Below, piece by piece: positions 45,595-56,011 of a stretch of 64,000 nucleotides of DNA. Made by a program: the position numbers and the translations under genes. The stretch spans positions 1,302,001 through 1,366,000 of the forward strand of contig NZ_LT702999.1 of NCBI RefSeq assembly GCF_900149685.1. The letters run 5' to 3'. Source of the DNA: Erythrobacter sp. Alg231-14 (lineage in GTDB: Bacteria; Pseudomonadota; Alphaproteobacteria; Sphingomonadales; Sphingomonadaceae). The notes under the pieces were generated by a model. It was not told the origin of the DNA and did not search any database. It was given only the letters and a program-made list of their open reading frames with translations. Position 1 is the stretch's first letter; each line of letters opens with the position of its first letter.

Positions 45595-46740
45595 ATGCAA
45601 GGACAATTCTCTCTTACCGAAGACCAGCTCGCGATTCAGGAAATGGCGCAGCGGTTCACCGCCGACAACATCACCCCGTTTGCCGGGGAATGGGATGAGA
45701 AACACATCTTTCCCAAGGATACGATCAAACAGACCGCCGAACTGGGTTTTGGCGCGATCTACGTGTCCGAAGAATCAGGCGGGATTGGACTAGGCCGGCT
45801 CGAAGCGGCGTTGATCATGGAAGCGATGGCCTATGGCTGTCCGACCACCAGCGCCTTTATCTCCATCCACAACATGGCCGCGTGGATGATCGATCAATTT
45901 GGCGGCGCGGACGTAAAGGCGCGCTACCTTCCTGATCTCATCACGATGGACAAGATCGCCAGCTATTGCCTGACCGAACCCGGCAGCGGATCAGACGCCG
46001 CCGGATTGAAAGCCAACGCGGTGTTGGATGGCGACCACTATGTGTTGAACGGAACGAAGCAGTTTATCTCGGGCGGCGGCGTGAACGATGTTTATGTCAC
46101 CATGGTTCGCACCGGCGATCACAAAACCAAAGGCATCACTTGCCTTGTCATCGACAAAGACACACCGGGCGTTAGCTTTGGCGCGCCGGAGAAAAAGCTG
46201 GGCTGGAACGCATCGCCAACCGCTCAAGTCATTTTCGAAGACGCACGCGTTCCCGTGGCGAACCGCGTTGGCGGCGAAGGCGAAGGGTTCCGTTTTGCGA
46301 TGATGGGCCTTGATGGCGGACGGCTTAACATTGGTGCGTGTTCTTTGGGCGGGGCACAGCGTTGTTTAGACGAAGCGATTGCCTACACCAAGGATCGCAA
46401 GCAATTCGACACGCCGATTGCGGATTTTCAGAACACGCAATTCATGCTGGCCGATATGGCCACCGACTTAGAAGCCGCGCGCGCCTTGTTGTATCTGGCG
46501 GCGGTCAAAGTGACCGAAAACGCCCCGGACAAATCGCGGTTTTCCGCGATGGCAAAACGCCTTGCGACGGACAATGGCAGCAAAATCGTCAACGACGCGC
46601 TGCAATTGTTCGGAGGCTACGGCTATCTCAGGGATTACCCGATTGAACGGTTCTGGCGCGATTTGCGGGTGCACTCGATCCTAGAGGGCACCAACCAAGT
46701 GATGCGCATGATCGTAGGCAGAGATCTGCTGCGCCAATAA
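45595..46740 (+). CDS. Acyl-CoA dehydrogenase, probably isobutyryl-CoA dehydrogenase
   Basis: This 381-residue FAD-dependent dehydrogenase has the family signatures YCLTEPGSGSDAAGLKA near residue 122, FISGGGVNDVYVTMVRT, and DYPIERFWRDLRVHSILEGTN, whose Glu is the catalytic base. Context with mmsA, mmsB, a 3-hydroxyisobutyryl-CoA hydrolase and a hydratase points to isobutyryl-CoA as substrate (step 3 of valine catabolism). The divergent gap upstream (148 bases) should hold its promoter. Confidence 0.92.
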   Translation: MQGQFSLTEDQLAIQEMAQRFTADNITPFAGEWDEKHIFPKDTIKQTAELGFGAIYVSEESGGIGLGRLEAALIMEAMAYGCPTTSAFISIHNMAAWMIDQFGGADVKARYLPDLITMDKIASYCLTEPGSGSDAAGLKANAVLDGDHYVLNGTKQFISGGGVNDVYVTMVRTGDHKTKGITCLVIDKDTPGVSFGAPEKKLGWNASPTAQVIFEDARVPVANRVGGEGEGFRFAMMGLDGGRLNIGACSLGGAQRCLDEAIAYTKDRKQFDTPIADFQNTQFMLADMATDLEAARALLYLAAVKVTENAPDKSRFSAMAKRLATDNGSKIVNDALQLFGGYGYLRDYPIERFWRDLRVHSILEGTNQVMRMIVGRDLLRQ

Positions 46741-46813
46741 GGTACGGGCCGAGAAGGCTTGGGGCCATTGAACCATTCGGCGCCGCGAGATGCGGGCAAA
46801 GAAAGAACCCAAA

Positions 46814-47869
46814 ATGACAGACGACGTACTCATCCGCACGAATGGCCCGATAGGTCATATTTCGTTGAACAGGCCCAAGGCGCTCCACGCGCTTACCCTA
46901 CCCATGTGCCACGCGATGAGCGCGGCCCTGACCGAGTGGGAACGGGATGACGCGATCGAGGCGATCATCATAGATCACGACGAAGGGCGCGGCTTTTGCG
47001 CGGGCGGCGACATCGCATTTCTGCGCGATTCCGCGATCAATGATGACGGCGCGTCGGGCCGCAAATTCTTCCACGACGAATATCAATTGAACCATCAATT
47101 GTTCACCTATCCCAAGCCTGTCGTCGCCTTTATGGACGGCGTTACAATGGGCGGCGGTGTTGGCATTTCCCAACCGGCTAAATTTCGCGTGGCCACGGAA
47201 AACACCCGCTTTGCGATGCCAGAAACAGGGATCGGCCTGTTTCCGGATGTTGGCGGCGGTTGGTACCTATCGCGCATGGGCGGACGGCTTGGCCAATTCC
47301 TCGCGCTAACCGGCGCGCGTTTGGATGGTGCAGAATGTTTGTGGACCGGCCTTGCGACGCATTACGTACCCAGCGACATGTTGGACGATTTGAAAGCCCG
47401 CATCATTGAGCGCCCTGGCCGCATCGCCGGAATTCTGTCCGAACCGGTGGGCACCCCGCCCGACGCACGGATTGAAGCGAACGCGCTTAAAATCGCCAAA
47501 CACTTTGCCTCCGACAGATATGAAGACATCCTCGCCAGCCTCGAAGCGGCGGTAGAAGATGGCGACGAATGGGCGATGAAAGAGCGCGATACGTTGGGCA
47601 CCAAAAGCCCGCAAACATGCAAAGTGGCCCTGCGCCAGCTTGCCACCAGCGCCGATTTGCCGACATTCGCAGACAACATGGCGATGGAATACCGCATTGC
47701 ATCGCGTGTCCTAACGCGCCCCGATTTCGCAGAGGGCGTGCGCGCGGTCATCACCGACAAAACAAACGATCCCAAATGGGACCCCGCCACTCCGCAAGAG
47801 GTGGGCGATGATCTGATCGACAGCATATTTGCCCCACTGCCAGCAGACGAAGAATGGAAGCCATTATGA
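46814..47869 (+). CDS. 3-hydroxyisobutyryl-CoA hydrolase (HIBCH-like crotonase)
   Basis: This 351-residue crotonase-fold protein has the HIBCH pattern: GRGFCAGGDIAFL near residue 59, VAFMDGVTMGGGVGIS near residue 103, and FPDVGGGWYLSRMGG near residue 140. HIBCH releases CoA from 3-hydroxyisobutyryl-CoA in valine breakdown. It is about 90 residues longer than a simple enoyl-CoA hydratase, as expected. ATG 46814 is preferred to one 24 bases upstream. Its stop overlaps the next start by four bases. Confidence 0.9.
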   Translation: MTDDVLIRTNGPIGHISLNRPKALHALTLPMCHAMSAALTEWERDDAIEAIIIDHDEGRGFCAGGDIAFLRDSAINDDGASGRKFFHDEYQLNHQLFTYPKPVVAFMDGVTMGGGVGISQPAKFRVATENTRFAMPETGIGLFPDVGGGWYLSRMGGRLGQFLALTGARLDGAECLWTGLATHYVPSDMLDDLKARIIERPGRIAGILSEPVGTPPDARIEANALKIAKHFASDRYEDILASLEAAVEDGDEWAMKERDTLGTKSPQTCKVALRQLATSADLPTFADNMAMEYRIASRVLTRPDFAEGVRAVITDKTNDPKWDPATPQEVGDDLIDSIFAPLPADEEWKPL

Positions 47870-48660
47870 GCTACGAAACAATCACCGTTGAAACCAATGC
47901 GAGCGGTGCCAGCGGCGTCACTTTGATGACGATCAACCGGCCCAAAGCGTTGAACGCGCTCAACTCGGTGGTCCTTGATGAATTGATTCAGGCTTTTGCC
48001 GCCTATCAAGCCGATGACAGTCAGCTCTGTGCGATCTTGACCGGGTCAGGAGAAAAGGCGTTCGCCGCGGGCGCGGACATCAAAGAAATGTCGGACAAGG
48101 CCGCCGCGGATTTCTACCTCGACGACTTCTTCTCACCCTGGACGTCTGAGATTGTGAAGAAAACCCGCAAGCCGTGGATCGCCGCGGTGAACGGTTTTGC
48201 TCTGGGCGGTGGGTGCGAACTGGCGATGATGGCCGATTTCATCATCGCATCGGACAACGCGAAATTTGGTCAGCCTGAAATCAAGCTCGGCGTTGCCCCC
48301 GGCATGGGCGGATCGCAGCGGTTGACCCGTGCGATTGGCAAATCGAAGAGCATGGAAATGTGTCTGACGGGCCGGATGATGGGCGCCGAAGAGGCCGAAC
48401 GTGCCAATTTGATCGCCCGTTCTGTCCCACAGGCGGACCTGATCGCTGAGGTGATCAAAACCGCCAGCGTGATCGCGGGAATGCCGCCAATGGCCACAAT
48501 CGCGAACAAGGAAATGGTCAACTCAGCGTTTGAAATGACGCTGGACCAAGGCTTGATCGTGGAACGCCGCATCTTCCAAATCCTCACCGCGAGTGAGGAC
48601 AAGCAGGAAGGCATGGCCGCGTTTATCGAGAAACGTGAGGGTGTGTGGAAGGGCCGTTAA
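47866..48660 (+). CDS. Enoyl-CoA hydratase (EchA-type, probable methacrylyl-CoA hydratase)
   Basis: This 264-residue crotonase has the oxyanion segment AFAAGADIKEM near residue 65, both catalytic Glu regions (LGGGCELAMMADF near residue 112 and FGQPEIKLGVAPGMGGSQRL near residue 137) and the normal C-terminal helices. It would hydrate methacrylyl-CoA to 3-hydroxyisobutyryl-CoA, the step between its two neighbours, or act on straight-chain enoyl-CoA. It is translationally coupled to the HIBCH-like gene. Confidence 0.92.
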   Translation: MSYETITVETNASGASGVTLMTINRPKALNALNSVVLDELIQAFAAYQADDSQLCAILTGSGEKAFAAGADIKEMSDKAAADFYLDDFFSPWTSEIVKKTRKPWIAAVNGFALGGGCELAMMADFIIASDNAKFGQPEIKLGVAPGMGGSQRLTRAIGKSKSMEMCLTGRMMGAEEAERANLIARSVPQADLIAEVIKTASVIAGMPPMATIANKEMVNSAFEMTLDQGLIVERRIFQILTASEDKQEGMAAFIEKREGVWKGR

Positions 48661-48688
48661 GCCCATCCACACAGCAGGAGAGAACACC

Positions 48689-49555
48689 ATGAAAATCGCA
48701 TTTATCGGCCTTGGCAATATGGGCGGCGGGATGGCTGCCAACCTTGTGAAAGCGGGCCACGATGTCCGCGCCTTTGATCTGAGCGACGCCGCACTGGCCG
48801 CTGCGAAGGACGCGGGCTGCACCGCATTCACGGCTGCATCCGAAGCATGCGCCGATGCCGAAGCGGTGGTCTCTATGCTGCCCAACGGCGCCATTGTGAA
48901 ATCGGTCTACGAAAGCGATGTCATCGGCACGGCGCCCGCTGGCGCGGTGCTGCTTGATTGTTCAACCATTGACGTTGCGACCGCGCGTGAAGTGATCGCG
49001 GCAGCGCAGGGCGCAGGGTACGATATGGTCGATGCGCCTGTTTCCGGCGGAATCGCGGCGGCAAATGGCGGGACGCTCACCTTTATGGTTGGCGGTACAG
49101 CGGAAGCATTCGGCCGAGCCGAAGTGATCCTAAACGCGATGGGTAAAGCCGTGATCCACGCAGGGGATGCGGGCAACGGACAGGCCGCAAAAATCTGCAA
49201 CAATATGCTGCTGGCGGTTCAAATGATCGGCACAGCCGAAGCGTTTTCGATGGCGGATAAGCTCGGCCTAGACGCGCAAACCTTTTACGACATTTCCAGT
49301 GTGTCTTCGGGCCAATGCTGGTCCATGACGAGCTATTGCCCAGTCCCCGGTGTCGGCCCACAAAGCCCATCGGACAACGATTATCAGGGCGGCTTTGCCT
49401 CTGCATTGATGCTCAAAGATTTGCGGCTGGCTATGGAAGCGGCAGAGACATCGGGTGCGAGCACTCCGCTGGGCAAACATTCGCAGGAAATCTACGAAGA
49501 GTTTGCTGCGGACAATGGCGGGCTCGACTTCTCGGCGATTATCAAGACGCTTTGA
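48689..49555 (+). CDS. mmsB: 3-hydroxyisobutyrate dehydrogenase
   Basis: This 288-residue enzyme oxidises 3-hydroxyisobutyrate to methylmalonate semialdehyde with NAD. It has FIGLGNMGGGMAANLVKAGHDV at the N terminus, the substrate motif DAPVSGGIAAANGGTLTFMVGG, and the catalytic Lys in GNGQAAKICNNM (about residue 168). CAGGAGAG precedes ATG 48689. It closes the valine cluster; its last 14 bases overlap the convergent Nmad3-like gene. Confidence 0.95.
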   Translation: MKIAFIGLGNMGGGMAANLVKAGHDVRAFDLSDAALAAAKDAGCTAFTAASEACADAEAVVSMLPNGAIVKSVYESDVIGTAPAGAVLLDCSTIDVATAREVIAAAQGAGYDMVDAPVSGGIAAANGGTLTFMVGGTAEAFGRAEVILNAMGKAVIHAGDAGNGQAAKICNNMLLAVQMIGTAEAFSMADKLGLDAQTFYDISSVSSGQCWSMTSYCPVPGVGPQSPSDNDYQGGFASALMLKDLRLAMEAAETSGASTPLGKHSQEIYEEFAADNGGLDFSAIIKTL

Positions 49556-50282
49556 TTTCGGCGATTATGTCGGAAAGCCAATCGCGAGGGGCCTGTCGCC
49601 GGCCAATGTCGGCGACGAATTCCTGGCCGCGCGCAACGCTTTTTAGACGCCTTCCAGGCAGCCACCTGTCTTCGCGATCGTGATAGGACAAACCGCCGTG
49701 CTTCAACCATGCAGGTCTATTCCATAGAGACGGCGGACCTTCGGGCACGGTTAGTCGCAACATGTCGCTTGCGCGGGACGCCACCTGCCCTTCCCCGCGC
49801 CAAATGGCGTCGTTGGATGCATGCATGGCAATCGCATGAGGGTGATCGAGGTCGGCGAACATTTGCGGCACTCCATCGACAAGGTGGGTGATCTCCTCGA
49901 CCTCTAGATAGCCAAAGATGCGGTGATGCGGCTCACCTGTGCGCTCCTCTGCGAACAGGCCAAAGAACACAAAAACATCGCCCACGCCGACGCCTTGTCG
50001 TTCCAAATGGGTCTGCGCCGCGCCGCATTGGCCAAAGACGCATGTGCCCCGACCATCCTTTGGCGGCAGGAACATTGGATCATCGTGGCATAGATTGGCC
50101 CCGCCCAATTTGCCCCGGCTCGCTTTGGCTGCATGTTCGGCCAAACCGCGTTTCGCATAGGTCGTTCGCGACGCGCCTTTGCTGTCCGGGATCGGCAGGC
50201 TGATCGGGCGTCCATCGACGATCGGCGAAGGCCCTCCGCCGGCGCTGCTGTCAAAACCCTTGCGTGAAAAGACTATTCGCAT
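49542..50282 (-). CDS. Nmad3-like putative nucleotide-modification-associated protein
   Basis: This 246-residue protein starts MRIVFSRKGFDSSAGGGPSP followed by VDGRPISLPIPD, which matches what I recall of the Nmad3 family (nucleotide modification associated domain 3), proposed by genomics to work with modified DNA bases. Further conserved-looking parts are CHDDPMF, HHRIFGYLEVEEI and a C-terminal LKHGGLSYHDREDRWL. There is no restriction or modification gene beside it. The ATG at 50282 fits the family start. Confidence 0.7.
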   Translation of the reverse strand: MRIVFSRKGFDSSAGGGPSPIVDGRPISLPIPDSKGASRTTYAKRGLAEHAAKASRGKLGGANLCHDDPMFLPPKDGRGTCVFGQCGAAQTHLERQGVGVGDVFVFFGLFAEERTGEPHHRIFGYLEVEEITHLVDGVPQMFADLDHPHAIAMHASNDAIWRGEGQVASRASDMLRLTVPEGPPSLWNRPAWLKHGGLSYHDREDRWLPGRRLKSVARGQEFVADIGRRQAPRDWLSDIIAEIKAS

Positions 50283-50391
50283 TTCTAAACCCGTTTGCCC
50301 CGGTGATGGATGGCGCGCGACAAAAAGTTGCACAAGACGCACCTTTACTTGCTTTGCGCGGAAAGGCGATTGGCGCTAAAGCCTGATACCT

Positions 50392-51204
50392 ATGACACAG
50401 AACACAAAAGTCACCGCACTAATCATGGCCGGAAAACGTTCGGGCGTGCTGGACCCTCTCGCTGCGAATGCTGGCGTTGCGCAAAAGGCCGTCGTCCCGG
50501 TTCACGGCATCCCGATGGTCGAACGCGTGGTCAAACAGGTCGCGGCCTGTGACAAAGTGGGTGCGATCCGGATTGTGGCGCATGAACCCGACGAAATGGC
50601 CGCATTGCCATCCATCGCGGCTTTGATTGAAGAGGGACGATTGAGCTTTGCAGAAGGCAAATTCAACCTTGTCGACAGCGTCTTTTCCGGGGCCGAAGGG
50701 GCGGAGTTTCCGATCCTGATCACCACCGCAGACAATTGCTTGGTGACGCCAGAGGGATACAGCGAATTCGTCGAAAAGTGCCTTGCGAATGAAGCGGGTG
50801 CCGCTGCCGGACTGGCGCGCAAACAAGACGTGATCGCCGCCGATCCCCAAGGGCAAAAGAAGTTCTACGAATTCAAGGATGGCGGATTTTCCAACTGCAA
50901 CATGTATTGGTTGGGCAGCACCAAAGCGTTGAGCGCGGCCGAAATCATGCGGCACGGTGGCCAATTCGTGAAATTCCCCAGCCGGATTATCAAAGCGTTC
51001 GGGTTTATGAACCTGATCCGTTTCCGGCTTGGCAACGGCTCCAAAGAAAAGCTTTTTGAACAGGTATCCAAACGGTTTGGGATCAAATTGGTCCCGATCG
51101 AATTGTCTGATGGCCACTACGCCATCGATGTCGACAATCAACGCACCTACGATGTGACCGAAAAGATCCTAAAACGCCGCGAAGGTGATGGCGCCGCCGG
51201 TTAA
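50392..51204 (+). CDS. MobA-like NTP transferase domain protein
   Basis: This 270-residue nucleotidyltransferase fold has ALIMAGKRSG near residue 10 followed by AQKAVVPVHGIPMVERVV, the nucleotide-binding G-loop and the Lys of sugar-phosphate or molybdopterin nucleotidylyltransferases. TTADNCLV is the probable metal-Asp motif. The C-terminal 100 residues, ending before KRREGDG, are not of a known type. It ends 32 bases before a polysaccharide flippase gene, so activation of a surface-glycan or lipid-linked building block is more likely than cofactor synthesis, an inference. Confidence 0.8.
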   Translation: MTQNTKVTALIMAGKRSGVLDPLAANAGVAQKAVVPVHGIPMVERVVKQVAACDKVGAIRIVAHEPDEMAALPSIAALIEEGRLSFAEGKFNLVDSVFSGAEGAEFPILITTADNCLVTPEGYSEFVEKCLANEAGAAAGLARKQDVIAADPQGQKKFYEFKDGGFSNCNMYWLGSTKALSAAEIMRHGGQFVKFPSRIIKAFGFMNLIRFRLGNGSKEKLFEQVSKRFGIKLVPIELSDGHYAIDVDNQRTYDVTEKILKRREGDGAAG

Positions 51205-51236
51205 TCCGGGCCGCACCGGAGCATGGCTCACACTTG

Positions 51237-52643
51237 ATGAAGCGTCTATTTTCAAACATCGGTTGGCTCTTGGGCGGCCGTGGGTTCAACGCGGTTATGA
51301 GCCTTGTCTACCTGTATCTGGCGACCAACACGTTGGGGCTGGAACAGTTTGGGCATTTCGCGTTGATCGTGGCCTTGGGTCAGGCGATCACCGGGCTTGC
51401 CAATTTTCAAACGTGGCAATTCATCGTCCGCTGGGGCGCCGGTGAAGATGCCGCAGCAGCGGACGCCATGGGTGCGGAACTATCGGGCCCGCCGCCGGAT
51501 TTGGAAAATATGCGCGATGCCACTGGTTTTGCCATTGCGCTCGATATGCTCGCGATTGGTATGGGCGCGTGTTTCGCCGCGATTGTGGTGGCCACGGCGC
51601 AAATGTGGTTGCCTCTCCCGACCGAATTGATGTGGCTGACATTTGGATATTGCATCGTGTCGCTGCTTTCCATTCGATCAACCCCGACCGGGCTTTTGCG
51701 GCTGCGCTTTCAATACGCGACCGCCACCGCCGCCGAAGCGGTTCAGCCCGCCATTCGCACGGCGGGCGCCGTTCTCGCCTTTATGTTCATGCCCAATGTC
51801 ATGGGCTTTGTCATCGCATGGGCCGCATCCGAAGTGGCGGTCGCCATCGCGCTTTGGTTTGCTGCAACACGCCGCAACCCGATCGATCTAAGCGGGATCA
51901 GCCTGCGCCGGATACCAGCAAAACACAAAGATGCATGGCGGTTCGTTTGGTCCACAAACATGTCCGGCACGCTCACCATCGCGGGCAAACAAGTTATCAT
52001 CTTGTTGGTAGGGACTTTTGGCGGAGCGGCGTTGGCGGGTGGTTTCCGTGTTGCTTCGCAATTGGGTCAGGCGCTCGTGTCACTGGCTCAGACCGTATCC
52101 AAAGCGATCTTCCCAGAATTGGTTCACGCCAAAGACAACGCGTTGGTGATGGCGCGGCGGATGGCCAATATTGCGGTGGTGGCCGGAGTCATCGCAGTCC
52201 TTGTCGCATTGTTCGGCGGGCGCTGGGCGCTGGCAGTCATAGCGCAAGATGATTTCAGCGCGTTCTATTGGGCGATGGTGATCCTCGCCATTGCAGGCGC
52301 GGTTGAATTGGTGGGTGCTAGCCTTGAATCGCTGCTGGTATCCGCCGGGCGTGCAGGCACGGCATTTCTAGTGCGGGCGGTGCCGACGGTTCTGGCTCTG
52401 GTTATGTTGGACGCTGCGATTGATTGGAACGGAGCCAAGGGCGCAGCCTTTGCCGTGCTCGGTTCCAGCTCGCTCGCCGTGGTCGGTTTCTATGTGGCGA
52501 TCCTAAACCTGCAAGAGATTCGGATCACAGTGAAATCAGACACCGATCCTGACGCAGATTCTGCCTCAAACGACAATTCCGACAACCGGCCCAAGCCCGC
52601 CAACGATTTGGGCGAAACGGACCATCAACCCGCCTCGCCCTAA
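51237..52643 (+). CDS. Polysaccharide flippase-like membrane protein (MOP superfamily)
   Basis: This 468-residue membrane protein has about twelve helices. It begins LFSNIGWLLGGRGFNAVMSLVYLYLATNTLGLEQFGHFAL, the pattern of Wzx/RfbX-type flippases that move lipid-linked glycans across the inner membrane. A hydrophilic tail of about 40 residues, rich in Asp, Asn and Pro, follows the last helix. The ATG at 51237 is preceded by an in-frame TTG. Paired with the NTP transferase gene; no glycosyltransferases are adjacent. Confidence 0.85.
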   Translation: MKRLFSNIGWLLGGRGFNAVMSLVYLYLATNTLGLEQFGHFALIVALGQAITGLANFQTWQFIVRWGAGEDAAAADAMGAELSGPPPDLENMRDATGFAIALDMLAIGMGACFAAIVVATAQMWLPLPTELMWLTFGYCIVSLLSIRSTPTGLLRLRFQYATATAAEAVQPAIRTAGAVLAFMFMPNVMGFVIAWAASEVAVAIALWFAATRRNPIDLSGISLRRIPAKHKDAWRFVWSTNMSGTLTIAGKQVIILLVGTFGGAALAGGFRVASQLGQALVSLAQTVSKAIFPELVHAKDNALVMARRMANIAVVAGVIAVLVALFGGRWALAVIAQDDFSAFYWAMVILAIAGAVELVGASLESLLVSAGRAGTAFLVRAVPTVLALVMLDAAIDWNGAKGAAFAVLGSSSLAVVGFYVAILNLQEIRITVKSDTDPDADSASNDNSDNRPKPANDLGETDHQPASP

Positions 52644-52654
52644 ACCTGAATAGC

Positions 52655-54217
52655 TTATGGGGCCTCGTCGCTCCACGCCAATTTCGGTTTGCGCGCAGCA
52701 GCCGTTTCATCCAGCCTGCGACGCGGCGCGTAATATGGCGCTTGTTTCAAACTTTCATCGCCGTCCAACGCTCGCTGTGTCACCGATCGGAACGCGGTGA
52801 TGAATTGGTCGATGCTCGCCTTGCTTTCGGTCTCGGTTGGCTCAACCAACATCGCGCCATGCACAACCAACGGGAAATACACCGTCATCGGGTGATACCC
52901 TTCATCGATCAGCCCTTTGGCAAGATCGAGTGTAGAAAGTCCGCCGCCAAAATCCTTATCGCCGAACAAGGCTTCGTGCATGCAAGGGCCGCTTTCCGCG
53001 AAGGGGGCATGCAGGATGTCTTCCAAACTGCGCAGGATGTAATTGGCGTTCAACACGGCGTCTTCGGCGACTTGTTTTAGCCCATCGGCTCCATGGCTGA
53101 GCATATAGGTCAGCGCGCGGGTGAACATGCCCATTTGTCCATGAAACGCCGTCATGCGGCCAAACGCTTGCCCGCGCGACCCGGAACGTTTTTCTTCTTC
53201 GACCAGATCGTAGCTGCCATCTTCGTATTTGCGCACGAATGGCAGGGGAGCGAACGGGGCCAACGCATCGGAAAAGACGACTGGACCGGAACCGGGGCCG
53301 CCGCCGCCATGCGGGGTGGAGAATGTCTTATGCAGATTGATGTGCATCGCATCGACGCCCAAATCACCGGGGCGCACGCGACCGACAATCGCGTTGAAAT
53401 TGGCGCCGTCGCAATAGACGTAGCCACCCGCATCGTGGACGGCATCGGCAATTGTACGGAAGTCTTTTTCAAACAATCCGCATGTGTTGGGATTGGTGAT
53501 CATCACCGCGGCTACATCGGGACCCAACCGGGCAATCAAAGCATCGACATCAACGCGCCCTTCGGGAGTGGCCGGGATGTTGTCGACTTTATAACCGGCA
53601 AACGCCGCGGTCGCCGGATTGGTGCCATGGGCGCTTTCTGGGACCAAGACGACTTCGCGGGGGTTCCCATTGGCCGTGTGCGCCGCGCGGATGGCTAAGA
53701 TGCCGCACAATTCGCCATGCGCGCCCGCCTTCGGGCTCATCGCAACCGACGGCATGCCGGTCAATTTGCACAACCAATCGCCCAATTCATGCACCACTTG
53801 CAGCGCGCCTTGGACTGTTGATTGCGGGGCGAGCGGGTGAATGTCGGCAAATCCAGGAAGCCGCGCCACTTTTTCATTGAGGCGCGGATTGTGTTTCATG
53901 GTGCAGCTTCCCAGCGGGAAAAAGCCCAGATCAATGCCGTAATTTTGGCGACTAAGCCGGGTGTAATGGCGCACCGCCTCCGGTTCTGTCAGTCCAACCA
54001 AACCCACCGGATCGCCGCGTTCTAACCCTCCCAAGCGATTGGGGGCGGAAGGGTTGATTGCCGGCAAATCGACACCGGTCGTTTCCGCGTGACCAATTTC
54101 AAAGATCAACGGTTCTTCGAGCATCAACGCGCGATTGCCAGTGGTCGTGGTTGGGCCAGCGGACCCTTCGGCCGCTTCCATTTGTGGTTTCCAGCCGGAT
54201 TTGTTGGGCGCGTTCAT
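52655..54217 (-). CDS. gcvPB: Glycine dehydrogenase (decarboxylating) subunit 2
   Basis: This is half of the split P-protein of the glycine cleavage system. The 520-residue chain contains the PLP-lysine motif [20 protein letters not shown] and [12 protein letters not shown]. With GcvPA it decarboxylates glycine and passes the aminomethyl group to lipoyl-GcvH. Its start overlaps the gcvPA stop by four bases. It ends 12 bases before the convergent flippase gene. Confidence 0.97.
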   Translation of the reverse strand: MNAPNKSGWKPQMEAAEGSAGPTTTTGNRALMLEEPLIFEIGHAETTGVDLPAINPSAPNRLGGLERGDPVGLVGLTEPEAVRHYTRLSRQNYGIDLGFFPLGSCTMKHNPRLNEKVARLPGFADIHPLAPQSTVQGALQVVHELGDWLCKLTGMPSVAMSPKAGAHGELCGILAIRAAHTANGNPREVVLVPESAHGTNPATAAFAGYKVDNIPATPEGRVDVDALIARLGPDVAAVMITNPNTCGLFEKDFRTIADAVHDAGGYVYCDGANFNAIVGRVRPGDLGVDAMHINLHKTFSTPHGGGGPGSGPVVFSDALAPFAPLPFVRKYEDGSYDLVEEEKRSGSRGQAFGRMTAFHGQMGMFTRALTYMLSHGADGLKQVAEDAVLNANYILRSLEDILHAPFAESGPCMHEALFGDKDFGGGLSTLDLAKGLIDEGYHPMTVYFPLVVHGAMLVEPTETESKASIDQFITAFRSVTQRALDGDESLKQAPYYAPRRRLDETAAARKPKLAWSDEAP

Positions 54218-55590
54218 TGGGCTGGCTCCTTGATCAAGGCTTCCAACTCTGTGGCCAAAGTCTCGATATCTTCATCGGTGCATGTTTCTGTGACGGCGAC
54301 CAACAAGGCCTCCTCCAACGCTTTCACGCCGGGATACAACCGACCAAGCGACACCCCGCCCAACACGCCGCGATCGGCAAGCGAACGGACGGTCTCGCGC
54401 GCGGACTTGCCCTTCAACATCACAGTGAATTCATTGAAAAACGCGGTGTTCAAAACCGAGATACCGGGCACTTTTTCCAAACGGTCGGCGGCTGCGCATG
54501 CCAATCGGTGATTTTCTGCCGCCAATTCGCGCAAGCCTTTCTCGCCCAACAACGTCATATGAACACTGAAAGCCAAGGCGCACAGGCCGGAGTTGGTGCA
54601 GATGTTCGATGTCGCCTTTTCGCGGCGGATATGTTGTTCGCGCGTGGACAGCGTCAGCACGAAACCGCGCTTACCCTCTGCATCGGTGGTTTCGCCACAC
54701 AAACGTCCGGGCATTTGCCGAACATGTTTTGGATCGCGCACCGCGAACAGGCCAAGATACGGCCCGCCAAATTGCAGACCCACGCCAATCGCCTGCCCTT
54801 CGCCGACGACAATATCTGCACCCAATTCGCCGGGCGACTTGATCGCGCCCAACGCCACCGGTTCGGTGTTCACCACAACCAGCAAAGCGCCCTTTGCATG
54901 CGCGGCATCGGCGATCACCGAAAGATCGCTGACCCGGCCAAGAATGTCAGGATATTGGACCACGACACAAGCGGTGTCGTCATCGATCCGCGCGGTCAGC
55001 CCTTCAATGTCCGGGGTCGATTGGATTGCCGGTGCGCTATCGGCGATCGTATCGCCGGTGAATTGCGCCATGGTTTTGACGACTTCGCTGTAATGGGGGT
55101 GCAGTGCACCAGACAAAACCGCGCGTTTTCGCTTTGTCACGCGGGTGGCCATCGCCACCGCTTCCCAACACGCCGTGGACCCATCATACAACGACGCGTT
55201 CGCCACCGCACAGCCATACAAGCGCGCAACTTGCGTCTGAAATTCAAACAACATTTGCAACGTGCCCTGAGCAATCTCAGGCTGATACGGGGTGTAGGCG
55301 GTTAGAAATTCGCCGCGCTGAATGACCGTATCGACGCTGGCCGGGACATGGTGACGATATGCACCCGCGCCCAAAAAGAACGGCGCATCACCCGCGGCCA
55401 AATTCTTGCTCGCGCGGGCCTTCATATGCCGCTCTACCGCCATCTCTGATGCGTGCATCGGCAAATCGCGGATGGGACCGTCTAAGCGTGCGATCTCTGG
55501 CACATCGACAAACAAATCATCGATAGACTTGGCACCCACGCGCTCCAACATATCGGCGCGGTCGGTATCGGTCAGGGGAAGGTAACGCAT
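54214..55590 (-). CDS. gcvPA: Glycine dehydrogenase (decarboxylating) subunit 1
   Basis: This is the N-terminal half-homologue of P-protein, 458 residues, starting [15 protein letters not shown]. The typical [31 protein letters not shown] and [10 protein letters not shown] segments are present. It pairs with GcvPB as an alpha2beta2 enzyme. The split form is common in alphaproteobacteria and firmicutes. It follows gcvH by 46 bases. Confidence 0.97.
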   Translation of the reverse strand: MRYLPLTDTDRADMLERVGAKSIDDLFVDVPEIARLDGPIRDLPMHASEMAVERHMKARASKNLAAGDAPFFLGAGAYRHHVPASVDTVIQRGEFLTAYTPYQPEIAQGTLQMLFEFQTQVARLYGCAVANASLYDGSTACWEAVAMATRVTKRKRAVLSGALHPHYSEVVKTMAQFTGDTIADSAPAIQSTPDIEGLTARIDDDTACVVVQYPDILGRVSDLSVIADAAHAKGALLVVVNTEPVALGAIKSPGELGADIVVGEGQAIGVGLQFGGPYLGLFAVRDPKHVRQMPGRLCGETTDAEGKRGFVLTLSTREQHIRREKATSNICTNSGLCALAFSVHMTLLGEKGLRELAAENHRLACAAADRLEKVPGISVLNTAFFNEFTVMLKGKSARETVRSLADRGVLGGVSLGRLYPGVKALEEALLVAVTETCTDEDIETLATELEALIKEPAQ

Positions 55591-55636
55591 TGCAGGTGTC
55601 TTTCATCAGCCCGGCGCATCGCGCCAAAGCGCAGCT

Positions 55637-56008
55637 TTACAGGTTGTCGACGAACGCCTTGTAGGCCTTGTCATCCATCAATCCTTCCAGCTCTTCGCGG
55701 TCGGATAGGGTCATGCGGAAGAACCACCCTTCTTCTTCGGGTGAAGAATTGACCAAGGCCGGTTCGTCTTCCAGTCCGCTGTTCGCTTCGGTCACTTCGC
55801 CTGTGATCGGGGAATAGACGTCGCTGGCGGCTTTAACGCTTTCGACCACAGCGGCATCACCGCCTTTGTCCAACATCGCGCCGACATCGGGCAATTCGAC
55901 AAAAACGATATCGCCCAATTGTTCTTGAGCGTAGTCGGTGATCCCGACAGTGGCGCTATCGCCTTCGACATCAATCCATTCATGTTCTTCAGTAAAATAA
56001 CGCGGCAT
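55637..56008 (-). CDS. gcvH: Glycine cleavage system H protein
   Basis: This 123-residue lipoyl carrier has [21 protein letters not shown] at the N terminus and the lipoylation site [14 protein letters not shown] with the modified Lys near residue 59. It shuttles the aminomethyl group between the P and T proteins. It starts three bases after the gcvT stop. Confidence 0.97.
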   Translation of the reverse strand: MPRYFTEEHEWIDVEGDSATVGITDYAQEQLGDIVFVELPDVGAMLDKGGDAAVVESVKAASDVYSPITGEVTEANSGLEDEPALVNSSPEEEGWFFRMTLSDREELEGLMDDKAYKAFVDNL

Positions 56009-56011
56009 TGA

